Source: CAYLLN01 sp040901775
GTDB taxonomy: Bacteria; Planctomycetota; Planctomycetia; Pirellulales; Pirellulaceae
Assembly: GCA_040901775.1 (NCBI GenBank)
Contig: JBBDYF010000255.1
Span: 1 to 64,000 of the forward strand
Direction: 5' to 3'
Length of the DNA: 64,000 nucleotides
The notes below the pieces were generated by a model that saw only the letters and a program-made list of their open reading frames with translations, was not told the DNA's origin and did no database searches. Both the position numbers and the translations under genes were made by a program. Positions 9,651 through 18,217 of this stretch are shown one piece after another (within the stretch, counting starts at the first letter, position 1; every line of letters starts with the position of its first letter).

Positions 9651-10406
9651 ATGTTTCGCCGCTTCCCGTTTTCGCTGCTGACCCTTGTTGCCGCCATGAC
9701 CGCCACCAGCCGCGCCGCCGATCCCGACCACCGCGACCGTTTCCAAGAGCAGACGTTCGAAGCGGCCGGGCACAAGCTGCTCTATCGCCGGCTTTCGCCC
9801 CAAAAGGTCGAGCCGGGAGTGAAATATCCGCTCGTTGTCTTCCTGCACGGCGCGGGCGAGCGGGGGGCCGACAACCAGAAGCAGCTCGTCCACGGCATGA
9901 ACGATTTTGCCCAGGACGCCATGATGGCCAAGTACCCCGCCTTCGTGATTGCCCCGCAGTGCCCCGAGGGAAAAAAGTGGGTCGAGGTGGATTGGACGCA
10001 CGACGCCCACACCACGCCCCAGGAGCCGAGCGAACCGTTGGCGGCAACGCTGGCCCTGATCGACGATCTTTTAAAGAGCGAACCGATCGATAAGAGCCGG
10101 GTTTATATCACGGGCCTTTCGATGGGAGGCTACGGCACTTGGGACGCGCTTGAGCGGCGGCCCGAACTGTTCGCCGCCGCGGCCCCAATCTGCGGCGGGG
10201 GCGATCCCGCTGGAGTGGCCAAGTACAAGGATGTGCCGATTTGGGCGTTTCACGGCGACAAGGATACGGCGGTCAAGCCGCACCGCTCGCGCGAGATGAT
10301 CGCGGCGCTAAAAGCGGCCGGCGGACAGCCGAAATACACCGAGTACGCGGGCGTCGGCCACAACAGTTGGGCCCCCACCTACAGCGACCCGGCCTTGTAC
10401 GAGTGA
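9651..10406 (+). CDS. Secreted alpha/beta hydrolase (dienelactone hydrolase/esterase type), 3' end apparently clipped by TGA
   Basis: A 251-residue exported hydrolase. ATG 9651 begins a signal peptide cleaved near TSRAAD. The mature fold has LVVFLHGAGERG (oxyanion strand), the nucleophile elbow GLSMGGYGTWD, the acid strand IWAFHGDKDTAV and catalytic His in GVGHNSW, so the triad is complete. The family (Pfam prolyl oligopeptidase/phospholipase-carboxylesterase type, often fused to or near planctomycete enzymes) usually ends in a W-L-F-x-Q-R motif. Here TGA at 10404-10406 sits exactly where the Trp codon TGG is expected, and the next codons (10407-10430) read L-F-A-Q-R-K-K-stop. A single G-to-A change or a sequencing error is likely. 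The active site is unaffected. Confidence 0.85.
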   Translation: MFRRFPFSLLTLVAAMTATSRAADPDHRDRFQEQTFEAAGHKLLYRRLSPQKVEPGVKYPLVVFLHGAGERGADNQKQLVHGMNDFAQDAMMAKYPAFVIAPQCPEGKKWVEVDWTHDAHTTPQEPSEPLAATLALIDDLLKSEPIDKSRVYITGLSMGGYGTWDALERRPELFAAAAPICGGGDPAGVAKYKDVPIWAFHGDKDTAVKPHRSREMIAALKAAGGQPKYTEYAGVGHNSWAPTYSDPALYE

Positions 10407-10430
10407 CTGTTCGCGCAGCGGAAGAAATGA

Positions 10431-10528
10431 GGCGAGCGGCCAGCGTAAGCTGGCCGATGGGGTCGTCCTTGGCTGTCGGCCGGCGCGCAACCATCACGCC
10501 ATCGGGAGGCTGACGCCTCCCGCTCGCC
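10431..10528. repeat. Family B composite palindromic element, intergenic
   Basis: The 98-bp element has ends GGCGAGCG and CGCTCGCC and two hairpins (GGCCAGC/GCTGGCC; GGGAGGC/GCCTCCC). It starts at the base after the probable original stop codon of the hydrolase. It matches the element translated in frame at 5878-5964. Confidence 0.75.
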
Positions 10529-10639
10529 TCGGCCCCTCGCTTTCTCGATTGACGCCTCAACATCCCCAGCGTACTCTCCCGGCGTCTGCGGACAGGTTTT
10601 GTCTCGATCCTTGCGCTGCTAGCAGGTGCGTGGGCACGG

Positions 10640-11518
10640 ATGCCACTTCTCGTACTTCACCGCTACTGCCTCGCCGCGACCCTCCTCGCGGCGTCGGTCG
10701 CCGGCTGCGCGACGTGGAACCAGCCGCCGGCAGAACCGGTGAAGCTTCCCGCCGCGCGGATGTCGCCCGACAGCGTGGTGCTGGAAATGGCCTTCGTCCG
10801 AATGCCCGTCGCCGATCCAGAGGCGAACGACGCCATCTGGGCCGAAATCGACGAGCAGCATTTCGACCCCGAACTGCGGCACGAACTGGCGGCCAACGGG
10901 TTGCGGATCGGCATCTTGGGTCAGCACTTGCCCACGCAGTTGCGCGCGGCCCTGGAGGCGGCCAGCACCTCGCTGACCGAACGGCCCGAAGACGTTGACA
11001 CCAGCGACACGCAGATCAATCGAAGCCAGCGCCGCCTGACCTGCCGCACCGGCCGGCGGGCCAAGGTTTACGTCTCCAAAACGCATCCTTCGCTCGCCCT
11101 GTTCACTCAGGAGGAGGGTCGCGTTCGCGGGCTGTTGCTCGACAAGGCCCAGTGCCTGTTTTCGCTCAAGCCGTACCCCCAGGGCGACAGCCGCGTGCGG
11201 CTCGATTTGACTCCCGAAGTCGAGCATGGCGAGATGCGGGCCGAGTGGGTCAGCCTGGAAGGGGCGATGATCCAGCGGATCGGGCGCGAGCGGCACGTTC
11301 TCGACCGGCTGCGGACGGTGGCCACGTTGTCTCCCGGGCAGGTGCTGGTCGTTTCGACCACGCCCGACATCAAGGGGTTGGGCGAGCACTTCTTCACCGA
11401 AACGGCCGATGGCCGGCTCGAGCGAACGCTGCTGTTGGTGCGCGTCGCCCAGACCCAGTGGGACGACCTGTTCGCCCCGGAGCAAATCTCCGCCCCGCTG
11501 GCCACGCCAGTGGAATAG
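10640..11518 (+). CDS. Putative lipoprotein, function unknown
   Basis: A 292-residue exported protein with a lipoprotein signal (LLAASVAGC, Cys near 23). The mature region carries beta-rich segments: SVVLEMAFVRMPV, an LDLTPEVEHG stretch near residue 192, and VLVVSTTPDIKGLGEHFF near 235. The repeated pattern of a long beta strand ending in a LxPxV turn, plus the lipid anchor, recalls N-terminal or secretin-like domains of type II/III secretion proteins in planctomycetes, but I see no complete secretin signature, so this is speculative. The gene stands alone between a repeat and the aldolase gene. Confidence 0.65.
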   Translation: MPLLVLHRYCLAATLLAASVAGCATWNQPPAEPVKLPAARMSPDSVVLEMAFVRMPVADPEANDAIWAEIDEQHFDPELRHELAANGLRIGILGQHLPTQLRAALEAASTSLTERPEDVDTSDTQINRSQRRLTCRTGRRAKVYVSKTHPSLALFTQEEGRVRGLLLDKAQCLFSLKPYPQGDSRVRLDLTPEVEHGEMRAEWVSLEGAMIQRIGRERHVLDRLRTVATLSPGQVLVVSTTPDIKGLGEHFFTETADGRLERTLLLVRVAQTQWDDLFAPEQISAPLATPVE

Positions 11519-11619
11519 CAGTTTCCCTTGTGCCGGGCACGCTCGTCGCACGGGCAGCCCATTGCGAGAATCGGCCAGCGGCTCGATAATTCGGCCAGTC
11601 TGAACTTGCCTGCTCCCGC

Positions 11620-11652
11620 AATCTGAAATCTGAAATCCGCAATCGAAAATCG
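11620..11652. repeat. AATCTGAA degenerate tandem repeat before aldolase gene
   Basis: Consecutive AATCTGA/AATCCGC/AATCGAA units of about 8 bp end 17 bp before the aldolase ATG. This is the same style of low-complexity spacer seen before other genes in this window, with a different unit. Confidence 0.5.
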
Positions 11653-11668
11653 CCTCTCGGAGTTCCCC

Positions 11669-12685
11669 ATGCCCCTCGTTCCGCTTCGCAAAGTTCTCGA
11701 CCACGCCGCCGCCAACAACTACGGGGTGGCCGCGTTCAACGTCAACAACATGGAGCAGATTCAGGCGATCATGGAAGCGGCCAAAGAGACCGATTCGCCG
11801 GTCATCGTGCAGGCTTCGCGCGGGGCCCGCTCGTATTCGCAAGATGCGTACCTGCGGCATCTGATGCTGGCCGCGGCCGAGCTATATCCCGAAATCCCGA
11901 CCGTCATGCACCAGGACCACGGCAACAGCCCGGCCACCTGCCTGTCGGCGATCGAGAACGGCTTTACCAGCGTGATGATGGATGGCTCGCTCAAGGAGGA
12001 CGGCAAAACGCCGGCCGACTACGACTACAACGTCCGCGTGACGGCCGAGGTCGTCGAGCTGGCCCACGCCAAGGGGGTTTCGGTCGAGGGAGAACTGGGC
12101 TGTCTGGGCTCGCTCGAACATGGCGAAGGCGAGCAGGAAGATGGCCACGGCGCGGTGGGCAAGCTGTCGCGCGAGCAACTGCTGACCGACCCCGCCGAAG
12201 CGGAAGATTTCGTCGCTAAAACGGGGGTCGATGCCCTGGCCGTTGCGATTGGCACCAGCCACGGAGCTTATAAATTCACTCGCCAGCCGACGGGCGAAGT
12301 GTTGGCGATGGACCGGATCGTCGAAATTCACCGCCGGCTGCCGAATTGCCACCTGGTGATGCACGGCAGCTCGTCGGTTCCGCAGGAATTGCAGGACGAA
12401 TTGAACAAGTACGGCGGCCAGATGAAGCAGACCTGGGGAGTGCCGGTCGAGGAGATTCAAAAGGGGATCAAGCACGGCGTGCGAAAGATCAACGTCGATA
12501 CCGATTGCCGGATCGCCATCACGGCCGCGATTCGGAAGGTGCTGTCGCTGACGCCCGAGAAGTTCGACCCGCGCGACTACCTCAAGCCGGCCCGCGAAGC
12601 GATGAAAAAGGTGTGCGTGGCCCGGATGGTGTCGTTTGGTCAGGCGGGCAACGCCAGCAAAATGCGTTCGGCGAGGTTGATCTAG
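11669..12685 (+). CDS. fba: Class II fructose-1,6-bisphosphate aldolase
   Basis: Zinc-dependent aldolase, 338 residues, reversibly cleaving fructose 1,6-bisphosphate to DHAP and glyceraldehyde 3-phosphate in glycolysis and gluconeogenesis. Characteristic blocks: GVAAFNVNNMEQIQA at the N-terminus, HQDHGNSPATC (metal His and catalytic Asp), EGELGCLGS, the second metal His in GTSHGAYKF, MHGSSSVP with the third His, and KINVDTDCRIA (phosphate binding). The length and the E-x-G-x-LG spacing suit the longer FbaA/Calvin-type subclass rather than the short gatY type. It stands alone, preceded by a repeat spacer and followed by a palindrome-ended element. No other sugar-pathway gene is adjacent. Confidence 0.95.
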   Translation: MPLVPLRKVLDHAAANNYGVAAFNVNNMEQIQAIMEAAKETDSPVIVQASRGARSYSQDAYLRHLMLAAAELYPEIPTVMHQDHGNSPATCLSAIENGFTSVMMDGSLKEDGKTPADYDYNVRVTAEVVELAHAKGVSVEGELGCLGSLEHGEGEQEDGHGAVGKLSREQLLTDPAEAEDFVAKTGVDALAVAIGTSHGAYKFTRQPTGEVLAMDRIVEIHRRLPNCHLVMHGSSSVPQELQDELNKYGGQMKQTWGVPVEEIQKGIKHGVRKINVDTDCRIAITAAIRKVLSLTPEKFDPRDYLKPAREAMKKVCVARMVSFGQAGNASKMRSARLI

Positions 12686-12708
12686 TGCTTCGTCACGACC
12701 AAGAATTA

Positions 12709-12818
12709 GGGTGCCACGCCCACGGCACTCATTTCATTTGACTTGCATTTGACCCCCGAAGCCGTGGGCGTGCGAACCGCACTACGACACGCCCACGCAA
12801 GCGTGGGACGTGGCACCC
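12709..12818 (-). repeat. 110-bp palindrome-ended element, copy 2
   Basis: Reverse-oriented copy of 3191-3301, with the same GGGTGCCACG terminal inverted repeats and the same internal CCCACGC/GCGTGGG hairpin, now at the right end. The central 60 bases differ by scattered substitutions. It starts 23 bp after the aldolase stop. Confidence 0.75.
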
Positions 12819-13039
12819 AACCCGAAAATCAAGCTGTGACAAAGCACGAGCCGCCCCCGTTCCCCCACGAATCTCGCACTCTGCGATTGCGTGTGGCCGC
12901 AAGCTTGCTCTAAGATTGGCACGCGCGTTTGCGAACACCGACGAACCGGGGGACGGTTCCCGCCCTTTGGTTCGGCTGCGGGGCAGTTCGTTGTCGGCAG
13001 GTCGTGCGGACCCAACACCTTCTCTGAGGAGCATTTACG
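12819..13039. other. Gene-free upstream region of the TM2 gene
   Basis: Together with the preceding element this is a 354-bp gap. No gene is convincing. Its right end holds GAGGAG, the ribosome site of the TM2 protein gene. Confidence 0.4.
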
Positions 13040-13312
13040 ATGGCTGGCGGCATGGTTGGCAGAGGGAAGAATAAAGTCGTGGCGGGCATCTTGGGAATTT
13101 TGCTGGGAATGCTGGGGATTCATCATTTCTATCTCGGCTCGGTCATGGCTGGAGTAATTTGCATTCTCGCCAATGTGGCGTGTGGCTTAGGCAGTATCAT
13201 CGGCCTCGTCGAAGGCATTATGCTGCTCATCATGTCCGACGCAGAATTTGACGCCCGGTACAACAATCGCACGCCTGAATCGATGGAGTTTGTGTTTATG
13301 AAGCCGAAATAA
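13040..13312 (+). CDS. TM2 domain-containing membrane protein
   Basis: A 90-residue protein. A GAGGAG ribosome site lies 8 bases before the ATG. After a basic start (GRGKNK) comes the TM2 signature: helix VAGILGILLGMLGIHHFYLG, then a second helix VICILANVACGLGSIIGLVEGIMLL. The Gly-x-His-x-Phe-Tyr turn between the helices and the final Asp/Glu-rich SDAEFDARYN are typical of the family. TM2 proteins are small inner-membrane proteins of unclear function. It appears to be monocistronic; the next gene begins 120 bp later. Confidence 0.88.
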   Translation: MAGGMVGRGKNKVVAGILGILLGMLGIHHFYLGSVMAGVICILANVACGLGSIIGLVEGIMLLIMSDAEFDARYNNRTPESMEFVFMKPK

Positions 13313-13431
13313 GGCGTGCTAGCAATCGGAACGCCAAGCCGGGCGCGACGATAGAGCGCGGTTGGTGAATCGAGCCGGGGGGCCTACAATTTTGGGGTAC
13401 GTGTGACCAAGCCCCCGTCAAGGATGACGTT

Positions 13432-14502
13432 ATGCCCGGCGCCGCGACCGGCTCTGTCCATTCAGCGGTTGCTCCGCTCAGTTCCTTCGAGCAACTTCGT
13501 CTCGCACGCCAGATCGTGCGCAGCGAAGCCCAGTCGTTGCTCTCGCTGGCCGACGCATTGAGCGACGAGTTTTGCCGGGCCGCCCGCCTGGTCGCCGATT
13601 GCCGCGGCAGCGCGATCGTCAGCGGCATGGGCAAAGCGGGCCTGGTGGGGCAGAAGATCGCCGCCACGTTGGCTTCGACCGGCACGCCCAGCCACTTTTT
13701 GCATCCGGGCGAAGCGGTGCATGGCGACCTGGGGCGCATTGGCCAGACCGACGTGCTGCTCGTCCTTTCGTTCAGCGGCCAGACCGAGGAGATCGTCCGC
13801 TTGCTGCCGCTCGTGGCCGGCCTGGGCGTGCCGCTAGTGGCGATGACCGGCCAACCCGATAGCCCGCTGGCCCAGGCGGCTCAGGTGGTGCTCTCGCTGG
13901 CGGGCATTCGCGAAGCTTGCCCGCTGGGCCTGGCGCCCAGTTCCAGCACCACGGCCATGCTCGCCCTGGGGGATGCCCTGGCGCTGGTCGTCAGCCGGAT
14001 GAAGGAGTTTACGCCCGAAGATTTTGCCCGCTTCCACCCCGGCGGCAGCCTGGGGCTGAAACTAGCCAAGGTGGAAGAAGCGATGCGGCCGGCAGCCGAG
14101 TGCCGCGTCGCCCTGGCGAGCCAAAGCGTGCGCGAGGCGCTCGTCGCCCAAAGCAGGCCGGGACGCCGCACCGGGGCGATCATGATCGTGGACGATTACG
14201 GCAGCCTGGCCGGAATCTTTACCGACAGCGACCTGGCCCGCCTTCTGGAACGTAAGCAGGACGAGGCGATCGACGCCCCGATCGCCGCCGTGATGACCCG
14301 CGCCCCCACCACCGTCCAGGTGGGAACGCGGCTTGCAGTTGCCTGCGAACTGCTCGCCCAGAAGAAAATCAGCGAGTTGCCGGTCGTCGATGCCCAGCAC
14401 CATCCGGTCGGTCTGCTCGACATTACCGACCTCGTCGGCACCGGGCAGACATCGAAGTTCCAAGTTCCAAGTTCAAGGTTCAAAGTTGTTTTCGCCCCAT
14501 GA
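13432..14502 (+). CDS. kdsD: KpsF/GutQ-type arabinose-5-phosphate isomerase
   Basis: Converts D-ribulose 5-phosphate to D-arabinose 5-phosphate, the first step to Kdo for lipopolysaccharide. Residues about 40-175 form the SIS sugar-isomerase domain (GMGKAGLVGQKIAATLASTGTPSHFLHPGEAVHGDLG; SFSGQTEEI; APSSSTTAMLALGDAL), then two CBS domains (about 205-265 and 275-330). AAGGA lies upstream of the ATG. It is immediately followed by the Kdo-8-phosphate phosphatase gene, which supports the assignment. The last 20 or so residues (SKFQVPSSRFKVV) are outside the family consensus and encoded by an AAGTTCCA-type repeat at 14455-14487, so the natural C-terminus probably lies near residue 334. Confidence 0.93.
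   Translation: MPGAATGSVHSAVAPLSSFEQLRLARQIVRSEAQSLLSLADALSDEFCRAARLVADCRGSAIVSGMGKAGLVGQKIAATLASTGTPSHFLHPGEAVHGDLGRIGQTDVLLVLSFSGQTEEIVRLLPLVAGLGVPLVAMTGQPDSPLAQAAQVVLSLAGIREACPLGLAPSSSTTAMLALGDALALVVSRMKEFTPEDFARFHPGGSLGLKLAKVEEAMRPAAECRVALASQSVREALVAQSRPGRRTGAIMIVDDYGSLAGIFTDSDLARLLERKQDEAIDAPIAAVMTRAPTTVQVGTRLAVACELLAQKKISELPVVDAQHHPVGLLDITDLVGTGQTSKFQVPSSRFKVVFAP
14455..14487. repeat. AAGTTCCA degenerate tandem repeat forming the kdsD 3' end
   Basis: Four or five irregular copies of AAGTTCCA/AAGGTTCA are read in frame as the last part of the isomerase. The stop codon follows within 15 bp. Confidence 0.55.
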
Positions 14503-14532
14503 CAAGCGGAACGCCACAGAGGGCGTTCCCTA

Positions 14533-14560
14533 CAACTGACAACTGCCCACTGACCCCTGG
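14533..14560. repeat. CTGACAACTGCCCACTGACC repeat (family D)
   Basis: Irregular ACTGACC-type units in the gap between kdsD and kdsC, ending 12 bp before the kdsC ATG. Confidence 0.55.
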
Positions 14561-14571
14561 CCTCTTCTGCC

Positions 14572-15093
14572 ATGAAACTTACCGACCGCAGCCGGCCGAT
14601 CGAACTGATCCTGTCCGACGTCGATGGCGTGCTGACCGACGGCGGCATCTGGTACGACAACCAGGGGGTCGAGATCAAGCAGTTCCACATTCGCGACGGG
14701 CTGGGGATCAAGCTCTGGCAACGGGCCGGGTTTCGCTTTGGCGTGTTGACGGCTCGCACCTCGCATATCGTCAAGCTGCGGGCGCAAGAGCTGAACATCG
14801 ACCTCGTCCGCCAGGGCTTCGAGGATAAGCTGCCGGTGGCGCAAGAGATCTTGCGCGAGCTGCGGCTCGCCCCCGAGCAGGCGTGCTACATCGGCGACGA
14901 CCTGACCGACCTGCCGGTGATCCGCCATTTCGGCTTGGGGGTGGCCGTGGCCGACGCGGCAGCCGAGGTCCGGGCGGCGGCCGACTACATCACCCAGGCC
15001 GCAGGCGGCCGCGGCGCGGTGCGGGAACTGATCGAGATGATCCTCAAAAGCAAGCTCCGCTGGGACGATGTGATCCAGCGCTACGTCACCTAA
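14572..15093 (+). CDS. kdsC: 3-deoxy-D-manno-octulosonate 8-phosphate phosphatase
   Basis: A HAD-superfamily phosphatase of 173 residues that releases Kdo from Kdo 8-phosphate. HAD motif I is DVDGVLTDG (nucleophile Asp near residue 15), followed by GGIWYDNQGVEIKQFHIRDGLGIKL, a block diagnostic for the KdsC/YrbI subfamily. Motif II is in VLTARTS and motif III/IV in YIGDDLTDLPVI. The short, cap-less form matches the tetrameric KdsC type. It sits between the kdsD isomerase and an LptC-like export protein, the same order as in enterobacteria (kdsD-kdsC-lptC), a strong context argument for lipopolysaccharide synthesis in this organism. Confidence 0.95.
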   Translation: MKLTDRSRPIELILSDVDGVLTDGGIWYDNQGVEIKQFHIRDGLGIKLWQRAGFRFGVLTARTSHIVKLRAQELNIDLVRQGFEDKLPVAQEILRELRLAPEQACYIGDDLTDLPVIRHFGLGVAVADAAAEVRAAADYITQAAGGRGAVRELIEMILKSKLRWDDVIQRYVT

Positions 15094-15098
15094 ATTCC

Positions 15099-18000
15099 AT
15101 GCTTTCCCTCAAGCGATATTTTTCCGCGCTGGCCGTCGTGCTGACGATGCTGACGGCGTACGCGCTGGGGGTGGCGCCGTGGCTGGTACCGCCGCCGATC
15201 GTGCGGAAGTCCCCCATGGCCCCCCGCGGCCCGGTGCTCCCCAGCGCCGAAACGCAGCACGATCTAGAGCGGCTTTTTTCGCCCGGTTCGTGGGAGCGCG
15301 ACAATCCGAAAATCGTTGAAACCGACGGCTGCACGCTGCTGGTCAAAGACTACAAGCCGACGCCCGAGGGAACGCTGGAGCTGACCCCCTGCACGGTCAT
15401 TTTCTATACCGCGCCCGAAGGAGACCCGCAGCGCCGACCGATCGTGTTGCAAGCGGCCCAGGGGGCGATCATCCAGTTCGACCAGCCGCTGAACCTGGCC
15501 CTGGCCAAGTTCGGCAAGCTGGTCGCGGGGAAGCTGCCGGGCGAGATCGTGATTTTCAGTCCCGAAACGTCTCCCGGCGCCGGCGACGCCCTGCACCTGA
15601 CCACGCGCGACATTCGGATCGAGAAACGGCGCGTCTTTACCCCCAGCGACGTGGACTTCCGCTTTGGCGAAAGCCACGGCCGGGGCAACGAACTGGAGAT
15701 CGCCCTGCTGCCGAAAGATCCCGAAGACGCCAACTCGGGCATCGGCGGCATCCGTTCGCTGACGCTCCGCCGCATCGATCGCTTGCACGTCGAGACCGAC
15801 GCCGCCGGCGGAAAGACTGGCCTGGCGGGATTGCCTGGCGGGTCGACCGGCCCGGCCGCTCCGCTCGAAATCACCTGTCAAGGGCCGTTCGTCTTCGACG
15901 TGCTGGCCAAAACGGCTCTGTTCGACGAGGGGGTCGTCGTGCAGCGGGTCAATCTCCAGGGCCCACCCGATACTCTTCGCTGCCGGCAGTTGCTGCTGGT
16001 CTTCGCGGACGAAGAGGGAGTGGCAAAACCTGCATCCTCGACGAAAGCCGCCACGGGCGACCAGAAAGGCGACGCCCTGGCTGGCCGGCTGAAGCGGCTG
16101 ATTGCCGTGGGGAGCCCGGTCGTTTTGGAAGCCCCATCGGCCGCCACCTTCGCCTCAGCCGCTCGGATCGAATACTCGCTCACCCGCCGCCGGCTGGTGC
16201 TGGTTCCGGGCCAGGGGGCTGCGCAAGTATCGCTCAAACAAGGAGCCAGCGAGTTCATCGCCCGCGAGTTGGAATACGAACAGGGCGAGCCGGGCCGCCT
16301 GGGCCGGGTTTGGGCCGGCGGGCCGGGACAATTGAAGTTCGTGCAGGAGGGGGCAGGAAAGGCGCGACCTCTGGTCGCGGCCGTGGGCGGTGCGTTTCGG
16401 CAGACGATCACCGCCCGTTGGGACAAAGAGCTGCGCCTGCGACCGCACCAGCAGAATCATGTGCTGTCGCTCGTTGAGAACGCTTCGATCGCGGTCGATC
16501 CGCTGGGGCAGTTTTCGGCCAACGAGCTGCACCTGTGGGTGCGGGAAGTGCCGGAGGAGGAGCCAGGGGTCAGGGGCCAGGGGTCAGGGGTCAGAGGTCG
16601 GAGGTCAGAGGTTAGGAGTCGGAAGGGAGAGCGGTTCACAATCGTTCCCGATCGACTGCTGGCGAGCGGCGGGGTGACGCTCGATTCGCCCCAGTTGCAC
16701 GTCGATACGGCCCGGCTCGAAGCCTGGTTCCAGAATCACCCGGCCAAGCCGCAGCCGTTGCCGCCGCTGGCACAGAGCGGGGCCGCGCCCGCCGTGCTTG
16801 CGAGCGCGAAGCCATCTGCCGTGGACCTGCTGCCGGGCCGCGCGGGGGGCCAGGCGATCCGTCCGCCGTCGCTGCAAAAGTTCGACTTGCGGGGCGATCT
16901 GATTCAAATGCAGATCATGCGTCAAGGCAGCGAGATGGAGCTCGAAGACCTGACGATCGGCGGCCATGTCGTTCTGGAAGAGACCCGCACGGCCGAGCCT
17001 GGCCAGCAGCCGATTCGGATGACGGGAGATTCGCTCGAACTGCGCGGCGGCGTTTCCGGCCCAGGCAAGATCAACGTCCGTGGCCAGCCGGCCGAGATTG
17101 CCGGCCGAGGCATGTCGCTCTTGGGGGCCGAGATTCAGCTTTCCCGAGCCGAGAACCGCCTTTGGATCGACGGCCCCGGCGAGGCCCGGTTGCCGGCGCA
17201 ACTGGCGAGCGGGGAGCGTCAGCTTGCCGATGGGCCAAAAGGTCCACCGATGGACGACCCGAGATCGCTCGTCCCGCTCGGCTCAGAGGTCCACCTTGTC
17301 TGGCGCGATGGGTTGAACTTCGACGGCCAAACGGCGGTCGTTTCGGGCGAAGTGCAAGCCCGCACCGCCACGCAGGTTGCCACCAGCAAAACGCTATCCG
17401 CCACCTTGGTCGAGCGGATCGACTTTGCCGCCCCCAGCGGCGGTGGCCAGACCGATCTGGCCAAGCTGCAATTCGACGGCGGCGTGTTTATCGAAAGCCG
17501 GGGGCTCGACGAGGCGGGGCAGCAAATTTCTTACGAACAGATGCAGGTCAAGAACCTGCTGATCGAGCGAACCGCCGGCACGCTGCACGCCGACGGGCCG
17601 GGCTGGGTGAGCACCACGCGGCTCGCCAAGGCAGGCTTGCCGGGTGCGACCGCTTCCATTCCGGCTTCGCCAATGCAGCCGACCGATTCCGATCCGAATG
17701 CGAAAATCAACGTCTACATCGACTTTCAAGGCGCGATCGTCGGCAACCTCGCGAGCCGCCAGATCGAGTTCCAGCGCGAGGTGCGCACGATCTACATGCC
17801 GGTGACCGACTGGGACCAACGAGTGGTGGTCAACCGGCTCGAAGACCTGGGGGACGAAGGGGTGATCATCAACAGCGAGCGGCTGACGGTCGTCGAAATG
17901 ACACCTCCCGGCCAGCCGCGATGGATCGAAACCTACGCCAGCGGCAACGCGGTCGTCGAAGGAAAGACGTTCACCGTCGAGGCCCCGCGAATCGTCTATA

Positions 18001-18215
18001 CCAGCGACAAGCAAATGCTGACGCTCGAAGGGGACGGCCGGGCCGATGCCCAGCTTTGGTATCGCACGCTACCGGGTCAGCCGACCTCGCATGTGGCGGC
18101 GCAGAAGTGGCAATACTGGCTGCGAACCAAGCTATTCGAGGTGCAGGGGATCAAAACATCCGACTTCCAGGTTCCCAGCGGCGGCCCGTTCAAGCTGCCG
18201 GGGGGAAGACGATAG
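15099..18215 (+). CDS. Very long LptC/OstA-like envelope protein with in-frame repeats
   Basis: About 1038 residues from ATG 15099, 5 bp after kdsC. An N-terminal hydrophobic anchor (about 8-26) is followed by a long stretch of beta-strand-rich sequence with OstA/LptA-like repeats (for example DLTIGGHVVLEE, LELRGGVSGPGKINVRG, VTDWDQRVVVNRLEDL, TFTVEAPRIVYTSDKQMLTLEGDG). Position after kdsD-kdsC is that of lptC in proteobacteria, where LptC bridges the inner-membrane LPS exporter and periplasmic LptA. A planctomycete protein joining LptC-like and OstA-like parts is the likely meaning; LptC itself is only about 190 residues. Three kinds of repeat are translated in frame: family C variant (16362-16381, ARPLVAAV), a GGTCAG run (16561-16620) and a family B element (17204-17282, SGERQLADG). 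Confidence 0.75.
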   Translation: MLSLKRYFSALAVVLTMLTAYALGVAPWLVPPPIVRKSPMAPRGPVLPSAETQHDLERLFSPGSWERDNPKIVETDGCTLLVKDYKPTPEGTLELTPCTVIFYTAPEGDPQRRPIVLQAAQGAIIQFDQPLNLALAKFGKLVAGKLPGEIVIFSPETSPGAGDALHLTTRDIRIEKRRVFTPSDVDFRFGESHGRGNELEIALLPKDPEDANSGIGGIRSLTLRRIDRLHVETDAAGGKTGLAGLPGGSTGPAAPLEITCQGPFVFDVLAKTALFDEGVVVQRVNLQGPPDTLRCRQLLLVFADEEGVAKPASSTKAATGDQKGDALAGRLKRLIAVGSPVVLEAPSAATFASAARIEYSLTRRRLVLVPGQGAAQVSLKQGASEFIARELEYEQGEPGRLGRVWAGGPGQLKFVQEGAGKARPLVAAVGGAFRQTITARWDKELRLRPHQQNHVLSLVENASIAVDPLGQFSANELHLWVREVPEEEPGVRGQGSGVRGRRSEVRSRKGERFTIVPDRLLASGGVTLDSPQLHVDTARLEAWFQNHPAKPQPLPPLAQSGAAPAVLASAKPSAVDLLPGRAGGQAIRPPSLQKFDLRGDLIQMQIMRQGSEMELEDLTIGGHVVLEETRTAEPGQQPIRMTGDSLELRGGVSGPGKINVRGQPAEIAGRGMSLLGAEIQLSRAENRLWIDGPGEARLPAQLASGERQLADGPKGPPMDDPRSLVPLGSEVHLVWRDGLNFDGQTAVVSGEVQARTATQVATSKTLSATLVERIDFAAPSGGGQTDLAKLQFDGGVFIESRGLDEAGQQISYEQMQVKNLLIERTAGTLHADGPGWVSTTRLAKAGLPGATASIPASPMQPTDSDPNAKINVYIDFQGAIVGNLASRQIEFQREVRTIYMPVTDWDQRVVVNRLEDLGDEGVIINSERLTVVEMTPPGQPRWIETYASGNAVVEGKTFTVEAPRIVYTSDKQMLTLEGDGRADAQLWYRTLPGQPTSHVAAQKWQYWLRTKLFEVQGIKTSDFQVPSGGPFKLPGGRR
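16362..16381. repeat. Family C variant palindrome, in frame
   Basis: GCGCGACCTCTGGTCGCGGC, one base different from the family C core, is translated ARPLVAAV in the LptC-like protein. Compare the ARPLVAAM peptides of the flavoprotein. Confidence 0.65.
16561..16620. repeat. GGTCAG microsatellite-like run, in frame (family D reverse)
   Basis: About eight irregular GGGGTCA/GAGGTCA units are translated as a Gly/Arg/Ser/Val-rich linker (EEEPGVRGQGSGVRGRRSEV) in the LptC-like protein. The reverse complement is the GACC-type spacer at 2121, 5182 and 14533. Confidence 0.65.
17204..17282. repeat. Decayed family B element, in frame
   Basis: It begins GGCGAGCG and ends CGCTCGGC, with GGGAGCGTCAGCTTGCCGAT at the left as in other copies and a shorter right arm. 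It is read as SGERQLADG followed by a Pro/Asp-rich stretch. Confidence 0.6.
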
Positions 18216-18217
18216 AC

